The notes under the pieces were generated by a model. That model was not told where the DNA came from. It ran no database searches and worked only from the letters and a program-made list of their open reading frames with translations. The position numbers were made by a program, and so were the translations under genes. From positions 434,001 to 498,000 of the forward strand of contig NZ_SSND01000003.1 in NCBI RefSeq assembly GCF_004799285.1: a stretch of DNA of 64,000 nucleotides. Direction: 5' to 3'. This document shows positions 51,022 through 60,600 of this stretch, piece by piece (the first letter of the stretch is position 1; every line of letters starts with the position of its first letter). The stretch is from Aliigemmobacter aestuarii (GTDB lineage: Bacteria; Pseudomonadota; Alphaproteobacteria; Rhodobacterales; Rhodobacteraceae).

Positions 51022-51612
51022 ATGACCGATCCCAGGACGCCCGATACGGCAATCCCGCTGCCGCTTGCCCTGCCCTTCCGGGTTTCCGCCCTGCCCAACC
51101 GCAAGGTCACGCGGTTCGATCTGGCGCCACCGCGCGAGGACCGCGCCGCACTGGCGCAGGTTCTGGGAATCACAGCGGTTCATGCGCTGCGATTGAAGGG
51201 CGAACTGCGCCCCGTGGGGCGTCGCGATTTCGAACTGCACGCCCGGCTCGAGGCCGAGGTGGAACAGCCCTGCGCCGTCACGCTGGCGCCCGTGAAGACC
51301 CGCATCGACGAACCCGTGACGCGCCGCTATCTGGCCGATTTCGCCTTTCCCGAGGGCGACGAGGTCGAGATGCCCGAGGATGACACCGCCGAACCCCTGC
51401 CCGAAGTGATCGATGTGGGCGCGGTTGCCGTCGAGGCGCTGGCGCTGGCGCTGCCCGCGTATCCGCGCGCGCCCGGCGCGGAACTGGGCGAGGCGGTCTT
51501 TGCCGCGCCCGGCGTCGAGGCGCTGCGCGACGAGGACCTGCGCCCCTTCTCGGCGCTGGCGGCGCTGAAATCGCGGCTGGAGGGCGGCGAAGGCGGCGCC
51601 GGAGACGGTTGA
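51022..51612 (+). CDS. yceD: DUF177 (YceD) family protein
   Basis: 196 residues. Family hallmark seen: a conserved cysteine/Val-Thr strand VEQPCAVTLAPVKTRIDEPVTRRYLADF, acidic region EGDEVEMPEDDTAEPLPE and ALALALPAYPRAPGAE. YceD sits before rpmF in most bacteria; in E. coli it is linked to 23S rRNA processing or to regulating the rpmF operon. Here it lies 166 bases before rpmF with a promoter candidate between. Confidence 0.88.
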   Translation: MTDPRTPDTAIPLPLALPFRVSALPNRKVTRFDLAPPREDRAALAQVLGITAVHALRLKGELRPVGRRDFELHARLEAEVEQPCAVTLAPVKTRIDEPVTRRYLADFAFPEGDEVEMPEDDTAEPLPEVIDVGAVAVEALALALPAYPRAPGAELGEAVFAAPGVEALRDEDLRPFSALAALKSRLEGGEGGAGDG

Positions 51613-51645
51613 GGCACAGGCCCGGCCCCGCCTGCACAAAGGGGC

Positions 51646-51673
51646 TTGCGCTGGTCCAGAATCCCAGTATGTT
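51646..51673 (+). promoter_or_regulatory. Candidate promoter for rpmF-plsX-fabH
   Basis: TTGCGC (51646-51651), 16-base spacer, TATGTT (51668-51673); about 105 bases before rpmF. Confidence 0.5.
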
Positions 51674-51778
51674 CCGCGCCTCATTCGAACCGTGGATCCG
51701 ACGCGCCCCGATGATGGGGAAACGGCCCGATCCCAAAGGAAAAACAGGGGCCTGCCCCCACTGACCCGAGGTTGAGAC

Positions 51779-51985
51779 ATGGCTGTCCCTCAGAACCGAG
51801 TTACCCGTTCGCGTCGCAACATGCGTCGCTCGCATGATGCGCTGGTTGCTTCCAATCCGGCTGAATGCCCCAACTGCGGCGAGCTGAAGCGCCCGCACCA
51901 CGTGTGCGGTGCCTGCGGCCACTATGACAGCCGCGAAGTCGTCGCGACCGCCAAGGAAGTCGATCTGGACGAAGACGCGGCCTGA
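51779..51985 (+). CDS. rpmF: 50S ribosomal protein L32
   Basis: 68 residues: [21 protein letters not shown] opening, then a zinc ribbon CPNCGE...CGACG (four cysteines, so the C+ form) and the acidic end. Part of the large subunit. Start 51779 with GAGGTTGAGAC upstream. Confidence 0.97.
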   Translation: MAVPQNRVTRSRRNMRRSHDALVASNPAECPNCGELKRPHHVCGACGHYDSREVVATAKEVDLDEDAA

Positions 51986-52014
51986 GCTGCGTCGCGTCCT
52001 GCGCTTGCGTCCCG

Positions 52015-53124
52015 ATGACGAACGGAACCAACCTTCCGCTTGAACAGGGTGCAAGCCGCATCGTCATTTCCGTTGATGCGATGGGTGGAGATCACGGACC
52101 GGCGGCTGTTGTCGCCGGTCTTGCCACGTCTGCCGAACGCGATTCGACGCTGCATTTCATCCTGCATGGCGACGAGGCCGTGCTGGCGCCCCTGCTGGAC
52201 AGGCGCCCGGTGCTGAACGGTCGCTGCGAGCTGCGCCACGCGCCGCGCGTCGTGACCATGCAGGACAAGCCAAGCCAGGTGATGCGCCATGGCGAAGGCA
52301 CCTCGATGTGGTCCTGCATCGAAAGCGTCAAGCGGGGCGAGGCGACCGTGGCCGTCTCCTGCGGAAACACCGGCGCGCTGATGGCGGTGTCGATGATCCG
52401 GCTGCGCAAGCTGCCCGGCGTGAACCGCCCCGCGATCGCCTGCCTCTGGCCAAGCCGCAACCCAGGCGGGTTCAACGTGATGCTGGATGTGGGCGCGGAC
52501 ATCAAGGCCGATGCCGACGACCTTCTGCAATACGCGGCCATGGGCGCATCCTATGCGCGCAACGGCATGAACCTCGCGCGGCCGCGCGTGGGGCTTCTGA
52601 ACGTGGGCACCGAGGAACACAAGGGACGCGCCGAACTGAAGGAAGCCCATGACCGCATGATCGCGGGCGCGGCCGAGGCGGGTTCCTACGAATTTGTCGG
52701 TTTCGTCGAAGGCGGCGACATCCCGTCGGATCGCGTCGATGTGATCGTGACCGACGGATTTACCGGGAACATCGCGCTCAAGACCGGCGAGGGGACCGCG
52801 AAACTGGTGTCGGATTTCCTGAAGGAAACCTTCAACTCGTCGTGGATTTCCAAGCTGGGCGCGCTGTTGGCGCTGCGGTCGCTGCGTGCGCTGCAACGCC
52901 GGATCGACCCGCGCCGGGTGAATGGCGGCGTGTTCCTGGGGCTGAATGGCACGGTCGTTAAATCGCATGGCGGGGCAGATGCCACGGGGGTTGCGGCGGC
53001 GGTGAACCTGGCCTCGCAACTTGCCCGTTCGGGCTTTCTGGATCGGCTTGCGGCGCGGGTTGCATCCGCCGGACGGGCGGGGCAGGATGCGCCCGACGGA
53101 ACCAATCGGGATCAGACCGAATGA
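52015..53124 (+). CDS. plsX: Phosphate acyltransferase PlsX
   Basis: 369 residues. Converts acyl-ACP to acyl-phosphate for phospholipid synthesis. Seen: ISVDAMGGDHGP, VSCGNTGALMAVSM, LDVGADIKADADDLLQYAAMG, GLLNVGTEEHKG and VIVTDGFTGNIALKTGEG. No ribosome site is visible before ATG 52015, so translation may depend on rpmF upstream (29 bases away). Overlaps fabH by 4 bases. Confidence 0.95.
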   Translation: MTNGTNLPLEQGASRIVISVDAMGGDHGPAAVVAGLATSAERDSTLHFILHGDEAVLAPLLDRRPVLNGRCELRHAPRVVTMQDKPSQVMRHGEGTSMWSCIESVKRGEATVAVSCGNTGALMAVSMIRLRKLPGVNRPAIACLWPSRNPGGFNVMLDVGADIKADADDLLQYAAMGASYARNGMNLARPRVGLLNVGTEEHKGRAELKEAHDRMIAGAAEAGSYEFVGFVEGGDIPSDRVDVIVTDGFTGNIALKTGEGTAKLVSDFLKETFNSSWISKLGALLALRSLRALQRRIDPRRVNGGVFLGLNGTVVKSHGGADATGVAAAVNLASQLARSGFLDRLAARVASAGRAGQDAPDGTNRDQTE

Positions 53125-54092
53125 CGATACGCGCCGTGGTCAGGGGCGTCGGGCACTATCTGCCCGAACGTGTGGTTCCGAATTCCGAGTTCGAAAAGAC
53201 CATCGAGACATCCGACGAATGGATTCGCACGCGCTCGGGGATCGAGAGGCGGCATTTCGCGGCTGAAGGGGAAAACACCTCGGATCTTGCGACCCGTGCC
53301 GCCGAGGCGGCGCTTGCCGATGCCGGGATGACCGCGGACGACATCGACGCGATCATCCTTGCCACCTCGACCGCCGACCTCACCTTCCCGTCGGCTGCGA
53401 CGATGGTGCAGGCGCGGCTTGGGATGACGCGCGGCTTTGCCTTCGACGTGCAGGCGGTCTGCGCCGGATTCGTCTTCGCGCTCGCGAATGCCAACGCGCT
53501 GATTCTGTCGGGCCAGGCCCGGCGGGTCATGGTGATCGGGGCGGAAACCTTTTCCCGCCTGATGGACTGGACCGACCGGGGCACCTGCGTGCTGTTTGGC
53601 GACGGCGCGGGTGCGCTGGTGCTGGAGGCGCAGGAGGGCGCGGGCACCACGGCGGACCGGGGCATCCTTGCCACCGACCTTCATTCCGACGGCCGCCACC
53701 GCGACATCCTTTACGTCGATGGCGGCACGTCGACCGGAACCACCGGCCACCTGCGCATGGAAGGCAAGGAAGTTTTCCGCCACGCCATTGAAAAACTTGC
53801 AGAAACCGCCCATTCCGCGCTTGATCGCGCGGGCCTGACCGGGGCGGATGTGGACTGGATCGTGCCGCATCAGGCCAACATCCGCATCATCGAAGGCACC
53901 GCAAAACGGATGCAGGTTCCGATGGACCGGGTCGTTGTGACGGTGCAGGACCACGGCAACACCTCGGCGGCGTCGATCCCGCTTGCGCTGTCGGTGGGCA
54001 AGGCGCGGGGCCAGATCAAGACCGGCGACCTGATCGTCACCGAAGCGATCGGCGGCGGCCTTGCCTGGGGCGCGGTTGTCCTGCGCTGGTGA
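53121..54092 (+). CDS. fabH: Beta-ketoacyl-ACP synthase III
   Basis: 323 residues. Starts fatty-acid synthesis from acetyl-CoA and malonyl-ACP. Catalytic Cys114 (VCAGFVFAL), His in VPHQANIRI, Asn in DHGNTSAAS. Operon with plsX (ATGA overlap). Confidence 0.96.
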   Translation: MTIRAVVRGVGHYLPERVVPNSEFEKTIETSDEWIRTRSGIERRHFAAEGENTSDLATRAAEAALADAGMTADDIDAIILATSTADLTFPSAATMVQARLGMTRGFAFDVQAVCAGFVFALANANALILSGQARRVMVIGAETFSRLMDWTDRGTCVLFGDGAGALVLEAQEGAGTTADRGILATDLHSDGRHRDILYVDGGTSTGTTGHLRMEGKEVFRHAIEKLAETAHSALDRAGLTGADVDWIVPHQANIRIIEGTAKRMQVPMDRVVVTVQDHGNTSAASIPLALSVGKARGQIKTGDLIVTEAIGGGLAWGAVVLRW

Positions 54093-54192
54093 AAAACCGC
54101 TCTGACGTGCGCTGAAAAACCCGCGCCAAGTGGTTGTTATTGACTCGAAAAATCAACTGCCCCATCCTGCCCGAAAACCCGGGGGGGATAAG

Positions 54193-54495
54193 ATGAGTGA
54201 CAAGACCCTGACTCGCATGGATCTCAGCGAGGCCGTTTTTCGTGAAGTCGGCCTGTCGCGCAATGAATCCGCGCAGCTGGTGGAAAGCGTTCTGCAGCAC
54301 ATGTCCGATGCTCTGGTGGCCGGCGAGAGCGTCAAGATCTCGTCCTTCGGCACCTTCAGCGTGCGGTCGAAATCGGCCCGAGTCGGGCGCAATCCGAAAA
54401 CCGGCGACGAGGTTCCGATCAGCCCGCGCCGGGTGCTGTCCTTCCGTCCCTCGCATCTGATGAAGGATCGCGTCGCCGCCGGCAAGAAGCGCTAA
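54193..54495 (+). CDS. ihfA: Integration host factor alpha subunit
   Basis: 100 residues from ATG 54193 (G-rich ribosome site GGGGGGGATAAG). DNABII fold: [66 protein letters not shown] with the intercalating proline in the RNPKTG arm. Binds and bends DNA with IHF-beta. Its own promoter is likely in the 100 bases after fabH. Confidence 0.96.
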   Translation: MSDKTLTRMDLSEAVFREVGLSRNESAQLVESVLQHMSDALVAGESVKISSFGTFSVRSKSARVGRNPKTGDEVPISPRRVLSFRPSHLMKDRVAAGKKR

Positions 54496-54510
54496 GAAGG
54501 GGCGAGCGGG

Positions 54511-55347
54511 ATGGAGAAATCGCCGGAGGCTTTCCGCACCATCAGCGAGGTGGCCGAGCTGCTGGAGATTCCGGCGCATGTCCTGCGGTTCTGGGAAAGC
54601 CGCTTTCCGCAGATCCGCCCGGTCAAGCGGGCTGGCGGGCGGCGATACTACCGCCCCGCCGATGTGGCGCTTCTGTCGGGCATCCGAAGGCTCTTGCATG
54701 ACGAGGGCATGACGATCCGCGGCGTGCAAAAGATCCTGCGCGAAAAGGGCGTCCGCCATGTCGCGGGCCTGACCGAGGAACCCGAGGTCGAAGCGATCGA
54801 ACTTCAATCCGAACCGGCCGATGCCGTGGCGACCGAGGCCGAGATCATCCAGCTTTCCGACCGCGTGACCGCCGAGGCCGCCGCGCCGCGTGCCACCGCC
54901 GATAGTCCCGACGCCGAGGATGCGGGCATTTCCCCCGTCATGGCCGAAGACAGCGGCCACTGGCCCGCCGACCCGTCAGAGGATGACCAGCCGGAACTTG
55001 CGCCCGATGCCGACCTGCCCGCGCCGTGGTCTGCCGACCCCGAAGCGCCCGAACCAGAACCGGCGTCCATGCGCGAACCGGAACCTGAGGGCCAGCCGCT
55101 GATCCTGTCGGCCGGCAATGAGGCCGCCGAAGGGGGCGAGGAACCCGCAACCGCCCTGCCCCCGGCCCTACCGGATGTGCCCTTCGACCCGCGGATCGAA
55201 GATGCGCCCTTCCATATCCCGACCCGGTTGCGCGGCCTGACCGCCGACCGGATGGCCGATCGCGCGCCCCGTCTGGCGGTGCTTCACACCCGTTTGCAGG
55301 CGCTTCGTTCGACCCTTTCCGAACGTTCTGGCAAGAACCGCAGCTAA
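54511..55347 (+). CDS. MerR-family transcriptional regulator with long acidic C-terminus
   Basis: 278 residues. N-terminal MerR HTH ([48 protein letters not shown], about 7-57) plus the first dimer helix. The remainder (80-250) is acidic and proline/alanine-rich without an effector-binding fold. No Cys pair for metal sensing. Conserved downstream of ihfA in alphaproteobacteria. Function unknown. Confidence 0.85.
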   Translation: MEKSPEAFRTISEVAELLEIPAHVLRFWESRFPQIRPVKRAGGRRYYRPADVALLSGIRRLLHDEGMTIRGVQKILREKGVRHVAGLTEEPEVEAIELQSEPADAVATEAEIIQLSDRVTAEAAAPRATADSPDAEDAGISPVMAEDSGHWPADPSEDDQPELAPDADLPAPWSADPEAPEPEPASMREPEPEGQPLILSAGNEAAEGGEEPATALPPALPDVPFDPRIEDAPFHIPTRLRGLTADRMADRAPRLAVLHTRLQALRSTLSERSGKNRS

Positions 55348-55409
55348 GCCGCAGCCGATGCGCTTTCCTGCTTGCCCCCGCCCGAAAAACGGTTATGTAT
55401 CGCCACGTT

Positions 55410-55487
55410 CGGGCCGTGGCGCAGCCTGGTTAGCGCGTCCGTCTGGGGGGCGGAAGGTCGCGAGTTCGAATCTCGCCGGCCCGACCA
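55410..55487 (+). tRNA. tRNA-Pro (anticodon GGG)
   Basis: 78 nt including CCA. Acceptor CGGGCCG with CGGCCCG; D-arm GCGCAGCCTGGTTAGCGC; anticodon stem TCCGT/GCGGA, loop CTGGGGG gives GGG; T-arm GCGAGTTCGAATCTCGC. A strong hairpin terminator starts 7 bases later. Confidence 0.96.
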
Positions 55488-55493
55488 TCACGA

Positions 55494-55533
55494 AAAACGC
55501 CCGCCCCTGGGATCAGGGTGCGGGCGTTTTCAT
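55494..55533 (+). terminator. Terminator after tRNA-Pro
   Basis: AAAACGCCCGC (55494-55504) pairs with GCGGGCGTTTT (55520-55530); the loop has a second stem CCCTG/CAGGG. Confidence 0.88.
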
Positions 55534-55548
55534 TCGCGGGGGAATGGA

Positions 55549-56628
55549 ATGAAGGGCCAAGGCGTTCTGCCATCACAGGCCATTCGCGGCCTGATCGGGT
55601 CCGGCGCGCTTTCCGCCGATCCGGCAATCACTCCCGGCCAGATCCAGCCCGCAAGCCTCGACCTCAGGCTGGGAACGGTGGCCTACCGCGTGCGCGCCTC
55701 GTTTCTGGCCGGTGCAGGCCGCAGCGTCGCCGAACGGCTGGCCGAGTTCGAAATGCACCGTGTGGACCTGACGCAGGGCGCGGTTCTGGAAAAGGGCTGT
55801 GTCTATGTGATTCCGCTGATGGAACGGCTGGCCCTGCCCGAAGGCGTCACGGCGGTGGCGAATGCCAAGTCCTCGACCGGGCGGCTTGATCTTCTGACCC
55901 GCACGATCACCGATGGCGGGGTGGAATTCGACCGGATCGCGCCGGGTTATTCCGGCCCGCTTTACGCCGAGGTCTGCCCGCGGTCCTTCTCGGTGCTGGT
56001 GCGCCCCGGCATGCGGCTGAACCAGATCCGCTTTCGCCAGGGTCAGGCGGTGCTGAGCGACGATGCGTTGCGCGCGCTGAACGCCGCCGAACCGCTGGTG
56101 TCCGGCAAGGCGGTGATTTCCGAAGGCCTGGGATTTTCCGTCGACCTGCGCCCCGAGACGGGCGATCTGGTCGGCTATCGCGCCAAGCCGCATGCCGGCG
56201 TGATCGACCTTGACCGCATCGGGCACTACCCGGCGGCGGATTTCTGGGAAGAGATTCGCACGACCGAGGGGCGGATCATCCTCGACCCAGGCGCCTTCTA
56301 CATCCTCGTCAGCCGCGAGGCGGTGACGATCCCGCCCGATTACGCCGCCGAAATGGCCCCCTATCTGGCCATGGTGGGCGAATTCCGGGTGCATTACGCA
56401 GGTTTCTTCGACCCCGGCTTCGGCCATTCGGCGGCGGGCGGCGCGGGCTCGCGCGGGGTGCTGGAAGTGCGCTGCCACGAGGCGCCCTTCGTTCTGGAAC
56501 ACGGCCAGATCGTCGGGCGGCTGGTCTATGAACGGATGGCGGAACGCCCCGAAACGCTTTACGGCGCCGGCATCGCCTCGAACTATCAGGGCCAGGGGCT
56601 GAAACTGGCCAAGCACTTCCGCACCTGA
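55549..56628 (+). CDS. dcd: 2'-deoxycytidine 5'-triphosphate deaminase, double-length
   Basis: 359 residues, about twice the ~190 of E. coli Dcd. The first half has the dUTPase-fold core: IQPASLDLRLGTVAYRVRASF, AVANAKSSTGRLDLLTRTITDGGVEFDRIAPGYSGPLYAEV (SSxGR and catalytic region) and VRPGMRLNQIRFRQG. The second half repeats the fold (GFSVDLRPETGDLVGYRAK, ILVSREAVTIPPDYAAEMAPYL, HYAGFFDPGFGH). A duplicated Dcd as in many alphaproteobacteria (COG0717). Makes dUTP (or dUMP) for thymidylate. Starts 18 bases after the tRNA-Pro terminator. Confidence 0.88.
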   Translation: MKGQGVLPSQAIRGLIGSGALSADPAITPGQIQPASLDLRLGTVAYRVRASFLAGAGRSVAERLAEFEMHRVDLTQGAVLEKGCVYVIPLMERLALPEGVTAVANAKSSTGRLDLLTRTITDGGVEFDRIAPGYSGPLYAEVCPRSFSVLVRPGMRLNQIRFRQGQAVLSDDALRALNAAEPLVSGKAVISEGLGFSVDLRPETGDLVGYRAKPHAGVIDLDRIGHYPAADFWEEIRTTEGRIILDPGAFYILVSREAVTIPPDYAAEMAPYLAMVGEFRVHYAGFFDPGFGHSAAGGAGSRGVLEVRCHEAPFVLEHGQIVGRLVYERMAERPETLYGAGIASNYQGQGLKLAKHFRT

Positions 56629-56629
56629 C

Positions 56630-56653
56630 CTTCAACCTGACCCAAATACCCAG
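56630..56653 (-). repeat. Half-copy of the palindromic intergenic repeat
   Basis: The minus strand reads CCTGGGTATTTGGG then TCAGGTTGAAG, matching the left arm of copies A and B (GAGGGTATTTGGACCAGGTTGAAAG in B). It lies at the end of dcd; the right half is missing. Confidence 0.55.
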
Positions 56654-56726
56654 GAAACGCTGAGGCAAGCGGCGCCCGCCGCGCAGCCGAGGCAAAGGTC
56701 TTGCGCCGGCACGGCGCGCAATCGGA

Positions 56727-56939
56727 TCACCGCCCCAGGCGCCGGGTGATCTGGGCGGCCTTGCGGGCGCGTTTGGCGGCCTCGCGCGCGGCATCGGCCT
56801 GCTGACGGTCGGCCGGCGTCAGGTCGCCCGCCGGCTTGCCCCTGCGGCTGGCCATGTCCATCCCCTTCGAAATCCCGAGGTTGACCACACGGCCGATCAC
56901 GCGGTTCACGATCATCGAAATCAGGCGGTTTAGGTCCAT
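56727..56939 (-). CDS. Small basic protein, unknown function
   Basis: 70 residues from ATG 56939. The first ~30 residues form an amphipathic/hydrophobic helix (LNRLISMIVNRVIGRVVNLGIS). The rest is polar and basic with an AREAAKRARKAAQITRRLGR helix. Follows scpB in the same direction (4-base gap). No family recognised. Confidence 0.6.
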   Translation of the reverse strand: MDLNRLISMIVNRVIGRVVNLGISKGMDMASRRGKPAGDLTPADRQQADAAREAAKRARKAAQITRRLGR

Positions 56940-56943
56940 CGCA

Positions 56944-57621
56944 TCAATCCTCGAACAGTTCACTCTGGCCGGTCACGGCCTCGTCCTCGTCATCCTCACC
57001 GGGGCCGCCGGGCATGCCGGGGGGCGGGCGGTTGTCCAGAAGGCCCGCCGCGCGCAGGTCCTTCAGCCCCGGCAGGTCGCGGGCGGATTCCAGCCCGAAG
57101 TGATCCAGGAAGGATTCGGTGACAACGAAGGTCACCGGGCGCCCCGGCGTCATCCGACGACGGCCAAAGCGGATCCATTCCAGTTCCAGAAGCTGGTCGA
57201 TCGTGCCCCGGCTGACGGCAACGCCGCGAATTTCCTCGATCTCGGCGCGGGTGACGGGCTGGTGATAGGCCACGATCGCCAGCGTCTCGATCGCCGCACG
57301 CGAAAGTTTTCGTGTCTCGACGGTTTCCTTCGTCATCAGGAAGCCAAGGTCGGGCGCGGTGCGCATCGCCCAGGAATCCCCCACCTTCACGAGGTTCACG
57401 CCGCGCCCTTCGTAGCGGCGGCGCAGATGCACCAGCGCCTCGGCCGGGTCGCAGCCATGGGGCATCCGTGCCTCGAGATCGGCGACCGTGACCGGATCGG
57501 CGCTGGCGAACAGGATCGCCTCGACCATGCGTTCCTGTTCACCCATCGGCGGGGCCTCGAACAGGCTCCGCTCGGGTCCGGTCGCCTCTCCGGCGTGGTC
57601 GGTGATGGTGTCGTCGGTCAT
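56944..57621 (-). CDS. scpB: Segregation and condensation protein B
   Basis: 225 residues. Winged-helix kleisin partner of the SMC complex: MVEAILFASADPVTVADLEARMP, TRKLSRAAIETLAIVAYHQPVTRAEIEEIRGVAVSRGTIDQLLELEWI, GRPVTFVVTESFLDHFGLESARDLPGL. Acidic tail is additional. Start overlaps scpA stop (4 bases). Confidence 0.94.
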   Translation of the reverse strand: MTDDTITDHAGEATGPERSLFEAPPMGEQERMVEAILFASADPVTVADLEARMPHGCDPAEALVHLRRRYEGRGVNLVKVGDSWAMRTAPDLGFLMTKETVETRKLSRAAIETLAIVAYHQPVTRAEIEEIRGVAVSRGTIDQLLELEWIRFGRRRMTPGRPVTFVVTESFLDHFGLESARDLPGLKDLRAAGLLDNRPPPGMPGGPGEDDEDEAVTGQSELFED

Positions 57622-58412
57622 CCCGTCTCTTTCCTGCGGATCTGGATGGGGGCGAAGGTGTCGCCCTGACGCAATTCGATCTGCCCGCGCTTGGCCATTT
57701 CAAGAACCGCCGCGAAATGCGAGGCCGTGGCCGAACGGCGCGCCATCGGTGTGGCGTCCCATCCCTCGGGCAGCCAGCTTTGCAGGTCGGTCCAGCCGCC
57801 CGCATAGCCGATCAGGCCCCGCATCCGTTCCAGCGCCTGTTCCATCGTGAAGACATGTTCGCGGTCCATCACGAAGGGGCGGAATTCATCCTTGGTGCGG
57901 ATGCGGGCATAGGCGCGCATCAGGTCCAGAAGCGTGGCGGTATAGGTTACACGGCGGGCGCGGGTAACCTCTTCGGGCAGGCCGCGGGCAAAGAAATCGC
58001 GCCCCTTCTGGTCGCGCGCCATAAGCTTGGCCGCGGCCTCGCGCATGGCCTGAAGGCGTTCCAGCTGAAAGGCGAGATGGGCGGCCAGATCCTCGGCGCT
58101 CGGGCCATCCTCGGTCGGGTCCGGGGGCAGGAGAAGCCGGGATTTCAGATAGGCAAGCCAGGCCGCCATCACCAGGTAATCGGCAGCCAGTTCGATCCTG
58201 AGCGCCTTGGCGCGTTCGACAAAGCCCAGATACTGTTCGGCCAGTTGCAGGACAGAGATGCGGCGAAGGTCCACCTTCTGGGTGCGCGACAGCGTCAGGA
58301 GCAGGTCAAGCGGCCCCTCGAAGCCGTCTACGTCGACGATCAGCGCCTCGGCCGCCAGCCTTTCGCTGACGCCGATCCGTTCCCCTTCGGCCTGTTCCCA
58401 CTCGTCAGACAT
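57618..58412 (-). CDS. scpA: Segregation and condensation protein A
   Basis: 264 residues. Kleisin that bridges SMC heads: FEGPLDLLLTLSRTQKVDLRRISVLQLAEQYL near the N-terminus, AADYLVMAAWLAYLKSRLLLP, and a C-terminal winged helix (ATASHFAAVLEMAKRGQIELRQGDTFAPIQI). Overlaps nagZ by 8 bases. Confidence 0.95.
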   Translation of the reverse strand: MSDEWEQAEGERIGVSERLAAEALIVDVDGFEGPLDLLLTLSRTQKVDLRRISVLQLAEQYLGFVERAKALRIELAADYLVMAAWLAYLKSRLLLPPDPTEDGPSAEDLAAHLAFQLERLQAMREAAAKLMARDQKGRDFFARGLPEEVTRARRVTYTATLLDLMRAYARIRTKDEFRPFVMDREHVFTMEQALERMRGLIGYAGGWTDLQSWLPEGWDATPMARRSATASHFAAVLEMAKRGQIELRQGDTFAPIQIRRKETG

Positions 58413-59442
58413 GCCCCTGCCCGTCCAGAAGCCCGGTCAGTTCGGACTCCAGTTGGACGATGTCAGCATATTCCGGCTCGCGACGCCAGCCCAGGGCCGC
58501 ATCGGCCCGCGCCTGGGTGGCGGTATCCAGCCGTCCGGCCGCGGCGGCGACCTCGATCATCTGCCCAAGATCGCCCTTGCAGTGCAGCGCGATATCGCAC
58601 CCCGCCGCCAGCGAGGCCGCGGTGCGCTGCGCAAGACTGCCCGACAGGGCCTCCATGTTCAGGTCGTCCGTCATCAGGACCCCGGCAAAGCCGATCCGGT
58701 CCCGGATCAGCCGCACGACCTCGGGTGATTGCGTGGCCGGGCGCGCGTCGAAAGCGGAAAAGACGATATGCGCCGTCATCGCCAACGGCATGTCGGACAG
58801 GGCGGCGAAGGGCGCGAAATCGGTGCTCGCCAGAACCTCGGCCCCTTCGCTGACCGTGGGCAGGGCCTTGTGCGTATCAAGCGTGGCCCGGCCATGCCCC
58901 GGCATATGCTTCACCACCGGCAGAACGCCGCCCGACAAAAGCCCGTTGGCCGCCGCACGACCCAGCCGGGCCACGCGCGCCGGATCATCCGACAGACAGC
59001 GGTTCTTGAGGAACTCATGCGTGGCGCCGGTCGCCACATCCAGACAGGGCGCGCAGTTCCCGTCGATCCCCACCGCCCGCAGTTCCGAGGCGATGATGCG
59101 GTAGCGCAGCCAGACCGCCCGTTCAGCCACGATGCGCGCATGGCCCGAAGGCGCGCCAGCCGTGGCCAGCCGGACCATTTCCAGCGGCGGCAGCCATTCG
59201 CGCCAATGCGGCGCGCGCAGGCGCTGCACGCGCCCGCCTTCCTGATCGACAAAGACAGGCGCATCACGGCCAACGGACGCGCGCAGCCCATCGGTCAGAC
59301 GGCGCAGCTGATCGGGGCTTTCGACGTTGCGCGCAAAAAGGATGAACCCCCAAGGGTCGGCATCGCGAAAGAACGCCGCCTCATCCGCGCCAAGTTCAGG
59401 CCCGGCGCAGCCAAAGATGGTGGCGCCGTTCGTCGCGGTCAT
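58405..59442 (-). CDS. nagZ: Beta-N-acetylhexosaminidase (GH3)
   Basis: 345 residues. Cytoplasmic muropeptide recycling enzyme. Seen: PVFVDQEGGRVQRLR, LPVVKHMPGHGRATLDTHKALP (catalytic His in the flexible loop), FAGVLMTDDLNMEALSG (nucleophile Asp). No signal peptide. Start overlaps the SPOR gene stop (4 bases). Confidence 0.95.
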   Translation of the reverse strand: MTATNGATIFGCAGPELGADEAAFFRDADPWGFILFARNVESPDQLRRLTDGLRASVGRDAPVFVDQEGGRVQRLRAPHWREWLPPLEMVRLATAGAPSGHARIVAERAVWLRYRIIASELRAVGIDGNCAPCLDVATGATHEFLKNRCLSDDPARVARLGRAAANGLLSGGVLPVVKHMPGHGRATLDTHKALPTVSEGAEVLASTDFAPFAALSDMPLAMTAHIVFSAFDARPATQSPEVVRLIRDRIGFAGVLMTDDLNMEALSGSLAQRTAASLAAGCDIALHCKGDLGQMIEVAAAAGRLDTATQARADAALGWRREPEYADIVQLESELTGLLDGQGHV

Positions 59443-60524
59443 CGGATGGCAACGGGGATGCAGGCCGCCTCTTCCGCCAGAAGGGCGGAACAGAAGCGCC
59501 GGGCGTCGGCCTCATCGTCAAAGCCATGCGCGCGCAGCCGGTAGAAGGTGCGCCCACCCGATTGCGCCGACTGGATGACACGGCCCTTTCCGGTCATCAG
59601 TTCGGTGAACCGTCCGGCCAGCTTGTCCCATTCGGCGCGGGCGGATTCGACATCGTCGAAGGCGCCAAGCTGGACCAGCCGGTCGCCCTTCTTCAGCGTC
59701 TCGGGATCGACCTCGGTCACGACGCCCGCAAGGGCACCGGCAACCGCATCGGCGACGGCGGCGGAAAGCGGATCATTCGCGGGGCTGGCCGCCGCGCGCT
59801 GGATCCCTGCGGGGCGCGACAGCGGGCGAAGCGACCGGGCGACCCCACCCGGCACGACCGCAGCGGCAGAGGCCTGCACCAGGTCCTCGGGCCCGCCGGG
59901 CGCAAGATCCGAAAGCGGCGCCGCCCCGTTGGCCAGCATGTCGGCCAGCGACAGCACATCCGTTGCCGCCCGTCCCGCCTCGGCCACCTCCGCCATCGGA
60001 TCGGTCACGGACAGGCCCGGTTCCCCGGCCATTGCCGTAACCAGGGCATCGGCCACCGGATCGGTATCGGCGGGCGCAAGGGACGGCGCGGGCGCGGCGG
60101 CCACGATCGCCTCGGCCGGGGCGGGTTCGACCACGACGACGGGCGGGGCAAGGCCGGGCGCGTCCTCTTCGGCCAGGGCAACCGGCGCAGGCGCCAGCAT
60201 GATCTGTTCCGGCAGCGGGGCCGCCGCCCCCACCGCCGCGATGGTGTTGATCGCAAGCCCCTGGTGATCGGCGACCGATCCGCCGGGGTTGCGAGGCGCG
60301 ACGCGCATCGGGCCTTCCAGCGCGCGCACCACTGGAATGCCGTTGGCGTCCCGCACGGCGATCTTGTAGCCCCAGACGCCCACGCCGATGATGACGGCAA
60401 CCGTCGTCAGCGCGCCTGCAAGGCTGATGATCCGTTGAAGGGGGGAAATCGCCAGCGGCGCGTGATGGTCCGCCGGGCCATAGCCGTAGCCATCTTCGAC
60501 GTCGTCGAAATTCGGGTCTGCCAT
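59439..60524 (-). CDS. SPOR-domain membrane protein
   Basis: 361 residues. Cytoplasmic N-terminus, one membrane helix (IISLAGALTTVAVIIGVGVWGY, about 31-52), a long Ala/Pro/Asp-rich periplasmic linker, and a C-terminal SPOR domain (about 280-361: LVQLGAFDDVESARAEWDKL... FYRLRAHGFDDEADARRFCSALL). SPOR domains bind denuded glycan at the division septum. Between argS and nagZ in many Rhodobacterales. Confidence 0.9.
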   Translation of the reverse strand: MADPNFDDVEDGYGYGPADHHAPLAISPLQRIISLAGALTTVAVIIGVGVWGYKIAVRDANGIPVVRALEGPMRVAPRNPGGSVADHQGLAINTIAAVGAAAPLPEQIMLAPAPVALAEEDAPGLAPPVVVVEPAPAEAIVAAAPAPSLAPADTDPVADALVTAMAGEPGLSVTDPMAEVAEAGRAATDVLSLADMLANGAAPLSDLAPGGPEDLVQASAAAVVPGGVARSLRPLSRPAGIQRAAASPANDPLSAAVADAVAGALAGVVTEVDPETLKKGDRLVQLGAFDDVESARAEWDKLAGRFTELMTGKGRVIQSAQSGGRTFYRLRAHGFDDEADARRFCSALLAEEAACIPVAIR

Positions 60525-60600
60525 GCTCTGCCTCTTTGCGGGGCAGTTGGTTCCGCCCCGTCGTCCTTGCCAGTCCTCACCCGACCGCGGCGCCTGTTGG